Assembly: GCA_944392125.1 (NCBI GenBank)
Contig: CALXVP010000007.1
Span: 24,630-88,629 of the forward strand
Direction of reading: 5' to 3'
DNA from: an uncultured Alphaproteobacteria bacterium
GTDB taxonomy: Bacteria > Pseudomonadota > Alphaproteobacteria > CAAHEQ01 > UBA3637
DNA length: 64,000 bases
The notes below the pieces were generated by a model, which saw only the letters and a list, made by a program, of their open reading frames with translations, was not told the DNA's origin and did not search any database. Position numbers and translations under genes: made by a program. This document shows positions 47,884 through 57,976 of this stretch, piece by piece; position 1 is the first letter of the stretch; each line of letters opens with the position of its first letter.

Positions 47884-48636
47884 GTGGCAGAAAATCCAAT
47901 GATCAATAAATGCTTATATCAAGCAGAGAAACTTCATAAAGGTGTTGTGTATGGCGGTGGTTTGGTTATGTTAGACCAAGTGATGCGCACGGCTGATGTT
48001 TTAAAAGAAAGTTTGAAAGGGAGTGAGGCGGAAAAGTCAAAAGCCGTCTGCGTGGCTTTACTGCATAAGTGCTTTGAGCCGAAACGGATTGCCGATGGGG
48101 TTGAACCGTTAACGATTGAACAAGTGGCGCATCTGGGCGGAGCGGAAGTTGCTCGCGTTGTTGCCGAGTTGGCAACGGAACCGGCTGAGAGCGACAGTAT
48201 GCCCAAAGCCAAAGCCTATATTGTGAATGAAGCCAATATTGAGAAGTATTTAAAAGATGCGCCCAAAGGTGTAAAACAATTTTTCAAAGATAGTTTGAAT
48301 CCGGCAAGCGCCACGGCAGAATGCCCGAAAAAAACAAAAACGGAAGAGTGGCAAGAAAAAGCCGAATGGGCCAAAACGCTTTCTCCGTTGGCTCAACAAG
48401 TCTTGTTGGCAGAAAAAGTTGTAAATTATGAAGTATCACGGGATCGTCCGAATATGAAAAAGCCGTTAAGCTGGCATAAAGAGTATTATGAAACACGGCA
48501 GTTAATGGTTGAGGCGATTAAAGAGGCCGGTCCGGAATTATATAAAGTTGCTTGTCAGACAAAAGCAGAAGGATTAAAGCAAATCAATATGCGCGTGATG
48601 GCAGAGCAACAACGTTCGGGCGGTCGCTCCATGTAG
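47884..48636 (+). CDS. HD/SpoT-like domain protein with altered active site, function unknown
   Basis: 250 residues from a GTG start with AAAGGAGG about 8 bases upstream. The N-terminal half follows the layout of (p)ppGpp-hydrolase/HD proteins: AEKLHKGVVYGGGLVMLDQV, then SKAVCVALLHKCFEPKRIAD, then TIEQVAHLGGAEVARVVAEL. The usual HD pair appears as HK (LLHK), so metal-dependent hydrolysis may be lost. The C-terminal half (LAQQVLLAEKVVNYEVSRDR, LSWHKEYYETRQLMVEAIKE) also resembles the second part of such domains. It may be a degenerate or regulatory relative; the resemblance is by eye. A terminator follows at 48694. Confidence 0.55.
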   Translation: MAENPMINKCLYQAEKLHKGVVYGGGLVMLDQVMRTADVLKESLKGSEAEKSKAVCVALLHKCFEPKRIADGVEPLTIEQVAHLGGAEVARVVAELATEPAESDSMPKAKAYIVNEANIEKYLKDAPKGVKQFFKDSLNPASATAECPKKTKTEEWQEKAEWAKTLSPLAQQVLLAEKVVNYEVSRDRPNMKKPLSWHKEYYETRQLMVEAIKEAGPELYKVACQTKAEGLKQINMRVMAEQQRSGGRSM

Positions 48637-48693
48637 GAACGATGGGTTTGATGACTGTAAGACAGCCAACGCTTGATAATCATTACAAAAATT

Positions 48694-48726
48694 ACCCCGC
48701 TGTTTTGAAGACGGCGGGGTTGTTTT
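48694..48726 (+). terminator. Intrinsic terminator after the HD-like gene
   Basis: ACCCCGC (48694-48700) pairs with GCGGGGT (48714-48720) over a 13-base loop and is followed by TGTTTT. Confidence 0.75.
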
Positions 48727-49008
48727 AGGAATTTATTAAATTTTTTGTTCGGCAATTAAGCGTTTTACGGTATTGTTGCGCGAATAAACTTGACCGGATA
48801 CTGAAAAATGAACAGCTCAAACGGAAAAATTTATTTGTTTGTATCGCCGAGTAAATACCGCAAAGGATTAGTGCTTTCTAAACAAAAAGCATCTCCTCCG
48901 ATAGATGCAACAGTTCACCTATATCAAAGCGATATAACAGACTTATGCGCACAGCAAACAGATACGGCAAAGAGTTACGCGATTAGCTCAAACAGATACG
49001 GTAAAGAA
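48727..49008. other. Spacer between HD-like gene and secretion ATPase
   Basis: Nothing convincing. A plus-strand frame at 48808-49044 has no ribosome-binding site and runs into the 3' end of the opposite-strand ATPase, so I do not call it. Confidence 0.45.
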
Positions 49009-50454
49009 CTACATCTCTTTGAACATAGACATGCCTTTGAATAAGCGCGTGGATTGTGCTTCCATCAAAGTGCCGAGGCTGATACGCCCTTCCCGAATGG
49101 CATTCCGGAGTTGATCCGGCGCCAACGGATTCGGATTCGCAAAAACAGTGGAAATAACGGGGTGTAAAACCGTTGTTCCTTCCAATTTTTGATGAACGAC
49201 CGCCAAAATACCGCGCGCCAATAAGTCGGTAACAAGTTGCTGATCCAATCCGGCACCCATGGCGTATTTGATGATTGAGTTCAAAGCATCTTCCACACTG
49301 GTGGCGTGAATGGTGGATAAAACCAAGTGTCCGGAAGTGGCTGCCCGCAAAACTTGCGAGGCAACTTCGGGAGACCGAATTTCGCCGACCAGAATATATC
49401 TCGGTTTTGAACGCAAGGCGGATTTAATACCGTCCTCCCAATGTTCATTCTCCACCGGACATTGTTTACATAATCCCAACGCGCCGTTACGGGAATGGTA
49501 AAGCCCGTCAAGTGGCATTTCGGGCGGGTCTTCAATCGTGTATAAGAAACCGCCGTGTTGCTCTAAAAATTCTTTCATGAGTGCGGAAGCCGTTGTTGTT
49601 TTACCCATACCCGTCGGACCGCCGAACAATATCAATCCCGATTCGGTTGCCAGCGTGGCTAAATATCGGGTAATGTTATCGGGAATGCCGAGTTTATATA
49701 AATTCGGTGTTTCCGTCGGCATTTTACGGCAGTTATACTGCACACCCGTTACCGTAACAACGCGCTCAACACGGTAATTCTCTCCCGCAAAGCGCAAAGC
49801 ATAGCTGGATGAACCCGTGTAGCCTTGTTCAAGCGCTCGCAAAAATTCATCTTGATCTTCGGCTTCAAAACGAATTAATGCAAATTTTGTTGTTTTATCG
49901 CGGATATAGTTGATGCCCTCCGGTGTATACCAGCAGTCGGCAAACTTAACGTCGCCAACGGATTTCGCTTTAAAAACGCGATCTCCGTTCGGGAGTGTTT
50001 CCGTGTGCGGTTCATAATTATCCTGCACTTCGCCGTTCGCTTTGGCTGCTGCCGCTTCTTCCCGCTCTTTGCGGTGTTCGGGCGGTGGTGCATATTGATT
50101 GCCGTTTTCGTTCGGTGCAACGCTTTGAGTCGGGCGAGCATATTTGCTCTCGGCCGACGCCGAAAGAGCAGATGCTTCCTGTGTTGCCGTCGGTGCGCCG
50201 GAGGGGTGGGCAAAGGTAGCCGGTTGCGATGGCATGCTTGCCGTATGTTGTGCGGATACGGTCGGCATCGGCGCATGCGTGGCGGAAAGGCCACGGTTTG
50301 GTATCGGCATGGCAGGTTTCGGACGCATTGATGAGGTGTAATCGGCATTTGGTGCCGAGCGCGCTCCCGATTGTTGACCCGTTGTATTCGGTGCCGATGT
50401 TGCTGATGATTTTGCCGGCATATCGGCTGTTTCTTTTTTCTTTAATGCAAACAT
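49009..50454 (-). CDS. PilT/DotB/TraJ-like secretion or pilus ATPase
   Basis: 481 residues. The first ~140 are low complexity (Ala/Pro/Ser/Thr-rich, then EHRKEREEAAAAK). An N-terminal ATPase domain follows, then Walker A GPTGMGKT at 279-286, the Asp box TIEDPPEMPL, Walker B ILVGEIRSPE and the His box STIHATSVEDAL, in the order of VirB11/PilT/GspE hexameric ATPases. The CxxC-like GLCKQCPVE insertion is unusual. Such ATPases power type IV pilus retraction/extension or type II/IVB secretion. AGGGGA lies before the ATG. No other machine genes adjoin it, but prepilins at 10282 and 62856 may be its clients. Which system it serves is inferred. Confidence 0.88.
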   Translation of the reverse strand: MFALKKKETADMPAKSSATSAPNTTGQQSGARSAPNADYTSSMRPKPAMPIPNRGLSATHAPMPTVSAQHTASMPSQPATFAHPSGAPTATQEASALSASAESKYARPTQSVAPNENGNQYAPPPEHRKEREEAAAAKANGEVQDNYEPHTETLPNGDRVFKAKSVGDVKFADCWYTPEGINYIRDKTTKFALIRFEAEDQDEFLRALEQGYTGSSSYALRFAGENYRVERVVTVTGVQYNCRKMPTETPNLYKLGIPDNITRYLATLATESGLILFGGPTGMGKTTTASALMKEFLEQHGGFLYTIEDPPEMPLDGLYHSRNGALGLCKQCPVENEHWEDGIKSALRSKPRYILVGEIRSPEVASQVLRAATSGHLVLSTIHATSVEDALNSIIKYAMGAGLDQQLVTDLLARGILAVVHQKLEGTTVLHPVISTVFANPNPLAPDQLRNAIREGRISLGTLMEAQSTRLFKGMSMFKEM

Positions 50455-50567
50455 ACTTTCCCCTTTAAAATCACTTTATCATGCCGTTATGGTGGCACAA
50501 AATAAATCTTTTTGCAACCGCTTTACGCCATTTTTTTTATTTTTTTGCGTTTTTTTGAAAAAAAGAC

Positions 50568-50595
50568 TTGCTTTTTGTTTCAAAAACAGTATAAT
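50568..50595 (+). promoter_or_regulatory. Promoter of the rimP-nusA-infB operon
   Basis: TTGCTT (50568-50573), 16-base spacer, TATAAT (50590-50595), about 77 bases before the rimP ATG. Confidence 0.6.
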
Positions 50596-50672
50596 GAAAC
50601 CATAATCTCTATAAATTTATTGAGGTGGGTCGGAAGACCTGCCTTTTTTAATAATCAAGATAAGGAGACGAA

Positions 50673-51173
50673 ATGGAAATTTGCGAAAAACTGGAAAAAA
50701 TGGCAGAGCCGTCGCTGGCAAATTTGGGCTATGAAATCGTGCGAATTACATTGCAGGGCGGGGATGTTAAAACGGTTCAGGTGATGGCCGAACGCGCAGA
50801 CAGAAAGAGTATGACGTTGGGCGATTGTGAAAAAATCAGTCGGACCGTATCGGCTTTACTGGACGTGGAAGACCCGTTTCAGGGAAAATACATGTTGGAA
50901 ATTTCATCGCCGGGTATTGACAGGCCGTTGGTTCGTCCGACGGATTATGCGCGTTTTCAAGGCAGTAATGCCAAGATTGAAACGGCGAACGATATTGACG
51001 GGCGCAAAAGATTCAAAGGCACGATTTTAGGATATGACGAGGCAACGCAAACCATCCATTTTAAATTTGAAGAACAGGAAATGACCATTCCGTTTGCCAA
51101 CATTGCCAAAGCAAAATTGTTATTGGCAGATGCCGGTATTCAAAAACAGCAAAAAAAGAAATTTAACTCATAA
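50673..51173 (+). CDS. rimP: Ribosome maturation factor RimP
   Basis: 166 residues. The family blocks are LEKMAEPSLANLGYEIVRIT, LGDCEKISRTVSALLDVEDP and YMLEISSPGIDRPLVRPTDY. The N-terminal alpha/beta and C-terminal SH3-like domains are both present. It helps assemble the 30S subunit. AAGGAG precedes the ATG. It heads rimP-nusA-ylxR-infB-rbfA, the standard bacterial order. Confidence 0.95.
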   Translation: MEICEKLEKMAEPSLANLGYEIVRITLQGGDVKTVQVMAERADRKSMTLGDCEKISRTVSALLDVEDPFQGKYMLEISSPGIDRPLVRPTDYARFQGSNAKIETANDIDGRKRFKGTILGYDEATQTIHFKFEEQEMTIPFANIAKAKLLLADAGIQKQQKKKFNS

Positions 51174-51200
51174 GAACTTAATGTAACGAAAGGAAATAAC

Positions 51201-52709
51201 ATGCAAATCGCAACACTTCCGAGACCGGAACTTATTCAAATGGCAGATGCCCTTGCACGGGAAAAAGATATTACGAAAGCCGATGTTTTAAATGCAATGG
51301 AGCAAGGAATTTCAAAAGCAGGTCGTTCCAAATACGGCCCGGAATACGATATTCGCACGCAAATTGATCCGAATACGGGCGCTATTAAAATGGCGCGCTA
51401 TTTAACGGTTGTTGACGAAGTTGAAGATGAATTTACGCAAATTTCTTTGGCGGAGGCTCAAAAGAAAGATAAATCGCTTAAAGTGGGTGACGAAATCATT
51501 GATATGTTGCCACCGATGGATTTCGGCCGGATTGCCGCCCAAACGGCAAAACAAGTGATTACGCAAAAAGTTCGGGAAGCCGAACGGATGCGTCAATATA
51601 ACGAAATGAAAGATAAAAAAGGCGAGATTGTTAACGGTATCGTCAAGCGGGTTGAAGGCGGTAATTTAATTTTGGAAATCGGACGTGTGGAAGCCTTGTT
51701 GCGTCGCGATGAGTTAATCCCGCGCGAGATGTATCGTATCGGGGATAGATTAAGAGCTTATGTGTTGGATGTTCGACCTGAAATTAAAGGCCCGCAGGTC
51801 TTTTTATCACGTTCGCATCCGCAATTTTTAGCTAAATTGTTCATGGCGGAAGTGCCTGAAATTTATGATGGCACGATTGAAGTGAAATCCGTAGCGCGGG
51901 ATCCCGGTTCGCGCGCCAAAGTGGCCGTATGGTCAAAAGACAATACATTAGATGCGCGTGGAGCCTGTATCGGTATGCGCGGAATGCGTGTGCAGGCGAT
52001 TGTGCAGGAATTGCAAGGTGAAAAAATTGATGTTGTGCAATGGTCGGCCGATCCGGCAACATTTATCGTCAACGCATTGGCCCCGAATAAGGTATTAAAA
52101 ATCGTGATTGATGAAGAATCACGCAATGTTGAAATTGTGTTGAGCGAGGAAGAGTTATCGCTTGCCATCGGGCGTCGCGGTCAAAATATTAAACTTGTCA
52201 GCCAATTAACGGGATGGCATATTGATATGATGACGGAAGCCCAAGAATCGGAACATCGGATGAACGAAACGAAAGAACGCGTTGATTTGTTCATGAAAGC
52301 TTTGGATGTTGACGATATGATGGCTCACTTGTTGGTTCAGGAAGGTTTCTCAAAGGTAGAAGATATTGCGTATGTGCCGTTGGAAGAGTTGGCGGGCATT
52401 GAAGGATTTGATGAAGCGTTGGCGGAAGAATTGCAAAATCGTGCCAAAGCACATTTAATCATGAAGCAAGATACCATGGAGAAAAAAGTGAAAGAGTTGC
52501 ACGTTTCATCAGACTTGGAATCGTTTGAGGGATTAACGCTTGAAATGCTGGTTAAACTGGGTGAAAACGGCGTTAAAACGTTAGATGATTTGGCTGATTT
52601 GGCGGGCGATGAATTGGTGGAAATCGTGGGAGCGGATATGCTGAACGAAGAAGAAGCCAATGCAATTATTATGAAAGCACGGGAACACTGGTTTGCAGAA
52701 AAGAAATAA
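51201..52709 (+). CDS. nusA: Transcription factor NusA
   Basis: 502 residues. The N-terminal polymerase-binding domain is followed by S1 (GEIVNGIVKRVEGGNLILEI), KH1 (DPGSRAKVAVWSKDNTLDAR) and KH2 (LSLAIGRRGQNIKLVSQLTG). The C-terminus has two acidic helix-hairpin-helix repeats (AHLLVQEGFSKVEDIAYVPL and TLEMLVKLGENGVKTLDDLA), as in other proteobacteria. It modulates pausing, termination and antitermination. AAAGGAAA lies before the ATG. The next gene overlaps its end by 17 bases. Confidence 0.97.
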   Translation: MQIATLPRPELIQMADALAREKDITKADVLNAMEQGISKAGRSKYGPEYDIRTQIDPNTGAIKMARYLTVVDEVEDEFTQISLAEAQKKDKSLKVGDEIIDMLPPMDFGRIAAQTAKQVITQKVREAERMRQYNEMKDKKGEIVNGIVKRVEGGNLILEIGRVEALLRRDELIPREMYRIGDRLRAYVLDVRPEIKGPQVFLSRSHPQFLAKLFMAEVPEIYDGTIEVKSVARDPGSRAKVAVWSKDNTLDARGACIGMRGMRVQAIVQELQGEKIDVVQWSADPATFIVNALAPNKVLKIVIDEESRNVEIVLSEEELSLAIGRRGQNIKLVSQLTGWHIDMMTEAQESEHRMNETKERVDLFMKALDVDDMMAHLLVQEGFSKVEDIAYVPLEELAGIEGFDEALAEELQNRAKAHLIMKQDTMEKKVKELHVSSDLESFEGLTLEMLVKLGENGVKTLDDLADLAGDELVEIVGADMLNEEEANAIIMKAREHWFAEKK

Positions 52710-53304
52710 ACAATATAAACGGCGTGCCGATACCGGTTTAAAGGTATGCTTTGCAACGAAGACAACCGCTCCGCGGGAAGAAATGCTCCGATTTGTGATT
52801 TCTCCCGAACGGACGGTTGTGTTCGATGTGGCAGAGAAATTACCCGGGGCGGGTATGTGGCTGAAAGCTGATCGGGCATTGCTGCACCAAGCCGTTACCA
52901 AAAAATTATTTTATAAGGCGGCCGGCGGAACCGTTCGAATTCCGGAAGATTTGGAGCAAACGGTTGAAACGGCGCTGAAAGAAAGATGTATATCGCTTTT
53001 GGGCTTTGCGCGTAAGGCAGGGTGTTTGGTTTTCGGATACGAGGGCGTTAAAAAAGCCATCGGCACGGGCGAGACGGTAATTGCTTTTGAAGCAACGGAT
53101 GCTGCCGAGAACGGCAAAAATAAGTTATTTCGTCCGACGGATGAGATTCACATTTTTGAATTTTTAACGCGCGAAGAGTTAGGCCGGATAACAGGGCAGG
53201 AAACGCAGGTTCATGTGGCTGTTTTGCGAAGTTCCGGGGCGCAGGAATTATTGAAAATCGCAACGAAATTAAGTTTATATTTGAATGAAGGAAAGGATCG
53301 ATAA
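52693..53304 (+). CDS. YlxR-type (DUF448) nucleic-acid-binding protein fused to an L7Ae-like domain
   Basis: 203 residues. The N-terminal YlxR domain ([20 protein letters not shown], then [20 protein letters not shown]) matches the usual C...R/P..L.R...GRGA-type fold with variation (PGAGMW in place of GRGAY). The C-terminal half ([40 protein letters not shown]) is an L7Ae/L30e-like RNA-binding domain. In alphaproteobacteria this fusion sits between nusA and infB, as here. The start overlaps nusA by 17 bases and the stop shares one base with the infB ATG (TAATG), so translation is coupled. Confidence 0.9.
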   Translation: MQKRNKQYKRRADTGLKVCFATKTTAPREEMLRFVISPERTVVFDVAEKLPGAGMWLKADRALLHQAVTKKLFYKAAGGTVRIPEDLEQTVETALKERCISLLGFARKAGCLVFGYEGVKKAIGTGETVIAFEATDAAENGKNKLFRPTDEIHIFEFLTREELGRITGQETQVHVAVLRSSGAQELLKIATKLSLYLNEGKDR

Positions 53305-55823
53305 TGGCAGAAGAAAAAAAACCGCTTACTTTATCGGGGAAAACATTGGAGTTGAAAAAAACAACGCTTTCGTTAAACGGACGGGTGCGTCAAAATGTGG
53401 GTGCCGGTAAAACGAATATGGTTCAAGTTGAGGTGCGTAAAAAACGCGTTATTACGCCGGAGTCGAAACCGAATCCGCTTTCGCAAGATGCGGCCCAAAA
53501 ATTAAAACTTCTTCAAGAGGCAAAGCAACGGGAGGCGGAAAAAGCCGCCGCGTTGGCCGAACAAAAACGAGCGGAAGAAGAAAAAGCCGCCGCCGAAAAA
53601 GCAGTTGCTGAGGAAAAGGCCAAACAAGAAGCAAAAGCGATTGCCGAAAAAGAAGCGCAAAATGCGGTATCGCAAACAGCCGAAGCAGTCGTGGCGACTG
53701 ATAAATCCGCCGAGCAAAAGCCTGTGAAGCTGTTTACGGATAATGCCGATAAGAGCAAATCGGGCGATGGGAAAAAACATGATAAAAAGGCGTATGAAAA
53801 TGAAGGCGTCATGCGTAAAAAAGAACGCGATATGAGCGATGAGGAGAAGGGCGGACGCGGTTCGCGCGGATCGTATGAAGAAAAACGCAATAATAAAATG
53901 AATATGAATGCCTATCGCAACGTGCGGGTTGATATGGGTGATGATGACGATGATGATGACGGCGCTCCGCGCCAGCGTCGTTCGCTGGCTTCCATTCGTC
54001 GGTCGCGCGAGAAAGAGCGTTTGAAGCACCAAGAACAGCTGAAATCAGCCGAGAAAATCGTGCGTGAAGTTGTAATTCCCGAAACAATCACCGTGCAAGA
54101 ATTGGCTAACCGGATGAGTGAAAAAGGTGCCACGGTTGTTAAGGCGTTAATGAAGCTCGGTATGATGGTAACGATTACGCAAACGATTGATGCCGATACG
54201 GCGGAATTGGTTGTGGAAGAATTGGGCCATAAAGTCAAACGGGTATCGGAATCGGATGTTGAAGAAGTGTTGAAAAAAGAAGCCGATAATCCGGCGCACA
54301 TGGTTACGCGTCCGCCGGTTGTAACGGTGATGGGACACGTTGACCACGGCAAAACATCTTTGCTGGACGCCTTGCGTTCCGCACACGTTGCCGAGGGTGA
54401 ATCAGGCGGTATTACGCAACATATCGGCGCATATCAGGTTGTATTGCCGAATAAGCAAAAGGTAACGTTTATTGATACACCGGGACACGCCGCTTTTACG
54501 GCAATGCGGGCACGCGGTGCAAAAGTAACGGATATTGTTGTATTGGTTGTGGCGGCGAACGATAGTGTGATGCCACAAACGGTAGAGGCTATTCACCATG
54601 CCAAAGCGGCGGGTGTGCCGATTGTGGTTGCCATTAACAAAATTGATGTGCCGGGCGCCAATCCGCAAAAAGTTCGCACGGATTTGTTGCAACATGATGT
54701 TGTGGTGGAGTCCATGGGCGGAGATGTGCTGGAAGTTGAAGTATCTGCCAAAAAGAAAATCAATCTGGATAAGTTGATTGAAACGATTTTGTTGCAAGCG
54801 GAAGTGCTGGACTTAAAAGCCGACCCCGACAGAACGGCGGAAGGTGTTGTCGTGGAAGCGAGAATGGACAGAGGTCGCGGTTCGGTTGCCACCGTGTTAA
54901 TTCAAAAAGGAACGTTGAAGGTGGGCGATATTTTCGTATCGGGCCAAGAATGGGGGCGTGTGCGTTCATTGTTTAACGATAAAGGACAACGGGTGCAACA
55001 AGCATTACCCTCTGAGCCGGTAGAAGTGATCGGTTTACAGGGAACGCCGGCGGCGGGCGATGATTTCGTTGTGGTAGATTCGGAAAATCGGGCGCGCGAA
55101 ATTTCGGCTTATCGTCAACGCAAGGCACGGGAAGTGTTGCAAGTAAAAACAATGAGCACGGCAGAACACTTGCTCGCAAAGATTAAGGCCGGCGAAATTA
55201 AGGAATTGCCGGTATTGATTAAGGGCGATGTGCAAGGTTCGGTTGAAGCATTGAACGGCGTGTTATCCAAGATTGCGAATAACGAAGTTAAGGTACATGT
55301 GTTGCATAGTGCGGTCGGCGCCATTAACGAATCCGATATTACATTGGCACGGGCTTCAAAAGCCATTATTATCGGGTTTAACGTGCGCGCCAATCCGTCG
55401 GCTCGGGAAATGGCAAAACGCGATGGAGTGGATATTCGGTATTATTCCATTATCTATGATGTGGCCGATGATATGAAGAAAGCCGTTGAAGGATTGCTGG
55501 AACCCGAATTGCGCGAAAAAGTGTTGGGCTATGCCGAAGTGCGTCAGGTGATTCATATTTCCAAAGTCGGAAAAGTTGCCGGTTGTATGGTGAAGGAAGG
55601 GCTAGTTAAACGCGGAGCCAAAGTGCGCCTGTTGCGCGACGGTGTGGTGATTTATACGGGCACATTATCACAATTAAAACGGTTTAAAGATGATGTGAAA
55701 GAAGTAAAAGAAGGCTTTGATTGCGGTATTAGCTTTGATAACTATGATGATATTAAAGTGAACGATACCATTGAATGTTTTGAAATGGAAGAAATTGCCG
55801 TTAAATTAAATTTGGATGTTTAA
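53304..55823 (+). CDS. infB: Translation initiation factor IF-2
   Basis: 839 residues. The N-terminal ~210 are charged and coiled (Ala/Glu/Lys heptads around 70-125) with an acidic Asp run (GDDDDDDDG) near 212-220. The IF2_N domain follows ([20 protein letters not shown]). The G domain has P-loop GHVDHGKT at 344-351, DTPGH and NKID. The C-terminal domains close with [22 protein letters not shown]-2 places fMet-tRNA on the 30S subunit. It is translationally coupled to the YlxR/L7Ae gene and followed by rbfA after 18 bases. Confidence 0.98.
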   Translation: MAEEKKPLTLSGKTLELKKTTLSLNGRVRQNVGAGKTNMVQVEVRKKRVITPESKPNPLSQDAAQKLKLLQEAKQREAEKAAALAEQKRAEEEKAAAEKAVAEEKAKQEAKAIAEKEAQNAVSQTAEAVVATDKSAEQKPVKLFTDNADKSKSGDGKKHDKKAYENEGVMRKKERDMSDEEKGGRGSRGSYEEKRNNKMNMNAYRNVRVDMGDDDDDDDGAPRQRRSLASIRRSREKERLKHQEQLKSAEKIVREVVIPETITVQELANRMSEKGATVVKALMKLGMMVTITQTIDADTAELVVEELGHKVKRVSESDVEEVLKKEADNPAHMVTRPPVVTVMGHVDHGKTSLLDALRSAHVAEGESGGITQHIGAYQVVLPNKQKVTFIDTPGHAAFTAMRARGAKVTDIVVLVVAANDSVMPQTVEAIHHAKAAGVPIVVAINKIDVPGANPQKVRTDLLQHDVVVESMGGDVLEVEVSAKKKINLDKLIETILLQAEVLDLKADPDRTAEGVVVEARMDRGRGSVATVLIQKGTLKVGDIFVSGQEWGRVRSLFNDKGQRVQQALPSEPVEVIGLQGTPAAGDDFVVVDSENRAREISAYRQRKAREVLQVKTMSTAEHLLAKIKAGEIKELPVLIKGDVQGSVEALNGVLSKIANNEVKVHVLHSAVGAINESDITLARASKAIIIGFNVRANPSAREMAKRDGVDIRYYSIIYDVADDMKKAVEGLLEPELREKVLGYAEVRQVIHISKVGKVAGCMVKEGLVKRGAKVRLLRDGVVIYTGTLSQLKRFKDDVKEVKEGFDCGISFDNYDDIKVNDTIECFEMEEIAVKLNLDV

Positions 55824-55841
55824 TTCAAAGGAGAGTCTATT

Positions 55842-56267
55842 ATGCCGACAATCGGAAAAGGAAAAGCAAAGCAACCCTCGCAACGCCAATTACGCGTGGC
55901 CGAAGAAATTCGGCACGTGTTGGCGAAAATGCTGATGGAAGATAATTTGTTTATCGAAGGATTTAAACCAACCTATATTATGGTAACGGAAGTGACGATT
56001 TCGCCCGATTTTTCGTATGCCACGGCCTATATTCAAGGTATCGGCGATGTTGATACGGATGAACAGATTGATTTATTGAACAAACATAAAGGCGCATTTC
56101 GGTATCGGATCGGAAAATCGGTTCGGTTGCGGATTGTGCCGGATATTGTGTTTAAATCGGATTCGGGGTTTGAAACATCGCGCTATATTGATGAATTATT
56201 AAATTCGCCACGCGTGAAAGCCGATATAGAAAAAACACCGGAAGAAGAGGAGAATGTGTCGGCATAA
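55842..56267 (+). CDS. rbfA: Ribosome-binding factor A
   Basis: 141 residues, with AAGGAG before the ATG. The sequence shows SQRQLRVAEEIRHVLAKMLM, then VTISPDFSYATAYIQGIG and the C-terminal RLRIVPDIVFKSDSGFETSR, the KH-like RbfA fold. It assists late 30S maturation and cold adaptation. It is the last gene of the nusA-infB operon. A 263-base gap with its own promoter separates it from ruvB. Confidence 0.95.
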   Translation: MPTIGKGKAKQPSQRQLRVAEEIRHVLAKMLMEDNLFIEGFKPTYIMVTEVTISPDFSYATAYIQGIGDVDTDEQIDLLNKHKGAFRYRIGKSVRLRIVPDIVFKSDSGFETSRYIDELLNSPRVKADIEKTPEEEENVSA

Positions 56268-56475
56268 GGCAATGCCGATATATCAAACATTGGACTATCC
56301 TTTATTAGACTGACTTCTAGTGGTTTGATGGCAGGGTCAGGGTGCATTGTTCATCAAAAGCGGAGGTTTGGAATTTTCTTTGAGAGAGCCCGGGGAATCC
56401 ATTCAGAGCGCTGGTTTATTCTGATACCGCGGTGTTTCGGAAAGGTAAAAAGTTTGATTTTTAAATAAAGAGTGA

Positions 56476-56503
56476 TTGACTTTTTTAAAAATACTGTTAT
56501 AGT
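56476..56503 (+). promoter_or_regulatory. Promoter for ruvB-ybgC-tolQRAB
   Basis: TTGACT (56476-56481), 16-base spacer, TATAGT (56498-56503), 28 bases before the ruvB ATG. Confidence 0.6.
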
Positions 56504-56530
56504 CAGAATACTTAAACGGAAAGAAAGAAT

Positions 56531-57556
56531 ATGGCGGAAAATCGGTTGATTACACCCCAAAAGATAGCCGGTGACGAAGAATTGTATACCGGCTTGCGTC
56601 CGCAAAGTTTGGACGATTTTGTGGGGCAGAAAGGCATTTGCGAGAACTTGCGTGTGTTTATTACGGCGGCGCGGGAACGGGCAGATGCGTTGGATCATAC
56701 CTTATTGTTTGGTCCGCCGGGGCTGGGTAAAACAACCTTGGCGCAAATTATTTCAAAAGAATTGGGTGTCGGGTTTCGGCCGACGTCGGGTCCGATGATT
56801 TCCAAGGCGGGCGATTTGGCGGCTATCTTAACGAATCTGGAGCCGAGAGATGTTTTGTTTATTGATGAAATTCACCGTTTAAATCCGACGGTGGAAGAAG
56901 TCTTATATTCGGCGATGGAAGATTTTCAGCTGGATATTATTATCGGAGAAGGGCCGGCGGCGCGTTCCGTTCGGATAGATTTACCGCCGTTTACGTTGGT
57001 TGGGGCTACAACACGTTCGGGTTTACTGTCTAATCCGTTGCGCGATCGATTCGGTATTCCGTTAAGACTGGAATTTTATAATACGGAAGACTTAATGAAA
57101 ATTGTTCAGCGCGGGGCTCGTTTATTGAATTTGGAAATGACGGATGACGGCGCGCATGAAATTGCCAAACGCTCGCGCGGAACACCGCGTATTGCAGGTC
57201 GGTTGTTGCGCCGTGTGCGGGATTTTGCCCATAATAAGCCGGTGGATAAAGCCTTAGCGGATATGGCGTTAACACGGTTGGACGTGGATAAAGCCGGGTT
57301 GGATTTAATGGATCGGCGGTATTTAAGATGTATTGCCGAAAAATATGCGGGCGGTCCGGTCGGTGCCGATACGTTGAGTGCGGCGCTTTCGGAAGAGCGT
57401 GATACGATTGAGGAAATAATTGAGCCGTATTTAATGCAGTTGGGTTTGGTAATGCGCACCCCGCGCGGACGGATGCTTTCCGATGCCGGGTGGAAACATT
57501 TGGGATTGGTGCATACGCCGTCTAACCCGCAAGGCGATTTATTGAACGGATTGTAG
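56531..57556 (+). CDS. ruvB: Holliday junction branch migration helicase RuvB
   Basis: 341 residues. Walker A GPPGLGKT is at 61-68 and Walker B IDEIHR near 111-116. Other RuvB hallmarks are [29 protein letters not shown] and the C-terminal winged helix [13 protein letters not shown]. It drives branch migration together with RuvA. ruvA and ruvC, which usually precede it in alphaproteobacteria, are not here; the upstream gene is rbfA. ybgC starts 12 bases after its stop. Confidence 0.97.
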   Translation: MAENRLITPQKIAGDEELYTGLRPQSLDDFVGQKGICENLRVFITAARERADALDHTLLFGPPGLGKTTLAQIISKELGVGFRPTSGPMISKAGDLAAILTNLEPRDVLFIDEIHRLNPTVEEVLYSAMEDFQLDIIIGEGPAARSVRIDLPPFTLVGATTRSGLLSNPLRDRFGIPLRLEFYNTEDLMKIVQRGARLLNLEMTDDGAHEIAKRSRGTPRIAGRLLRRVRDFAHNKPVDKALADMALTRLDVDKAGLDLMDRRYLRCIAEKYAGGPVGADTLSAALSEERDTIEEIIEPYLMQLGLVMRTPRGRMLSDAGWKHLGLVHTPSNPQGDLLNGL

Positions 57557-57568
57557 AGGAGAAAACGT

Positions 57569-57976
57569 ATGATACATCAAATGCAGGTGCGGATTTACTA
57601 TCAAGATACGGATGCGGGCGGTATTGTTTATCATTCCAACTATTTGGATTATGCCGAACGCGCCCGTTCCGAAATGCTTTTGGAAATGGGTTATTCCAAT
57701 CATGTGATGGTGGAGAAGGGTATCGGATTTGTGTTGAGGCATGTAGATATAGATTATCGCAAACCGGCCAGATTAGATGAGTTATTAACGGTTGAAACGG
57801 TTGTAACGGAAATGAAAAACGCCAGCTTGGAAATGGAGCAAACCGTTTTGCGCGGGGAAGATGTATTAGTTGTGATGCGCTTGCAGTTAGCGGCAATCAA
57901 TCCGCAAACGCTTCGCCCGACGCGAATGCCGGAAGAATTGAAAACACTATTTTTGAAATACAGTAAGGAGAAATAA
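57569..57976 (+). CDS. ybgC: YbgC-type acyl-CoA thioesterase (Tol-Pal associated)
   Basis: 135 residues with a hot-dog fold. The active-site segment YYQDTDAGGIVYHSNYLDYA carries the catalytic Asp and the conserved HxNY. AGGAG precedes the ATG. YbgC hydrolyses acyl-CoA or acyl-ACP and is almost always the first gene of tol-pal operons. The tolQ ATG follows the stop directly. Confidence 0.95.
   Translation: MIHQMQVRIYYQDTDAGGIVYHSNYLDYAERARSEMLLEMGYSNHVMVEKGIGFVLRHVDIDYRKPARLDELLTVETVVTEMKNASLEMEQTVLRGEDVLVVMRLQLAAINPQTLRPTRMPEELKTLFLKYSKEK

Noticed and set aside
48808..49044. 78-codon plus-strand ORF
   Set aside because: No ribosome-binding site, no recognisable family, and overlap with the end of the opposite-strand ATPase.
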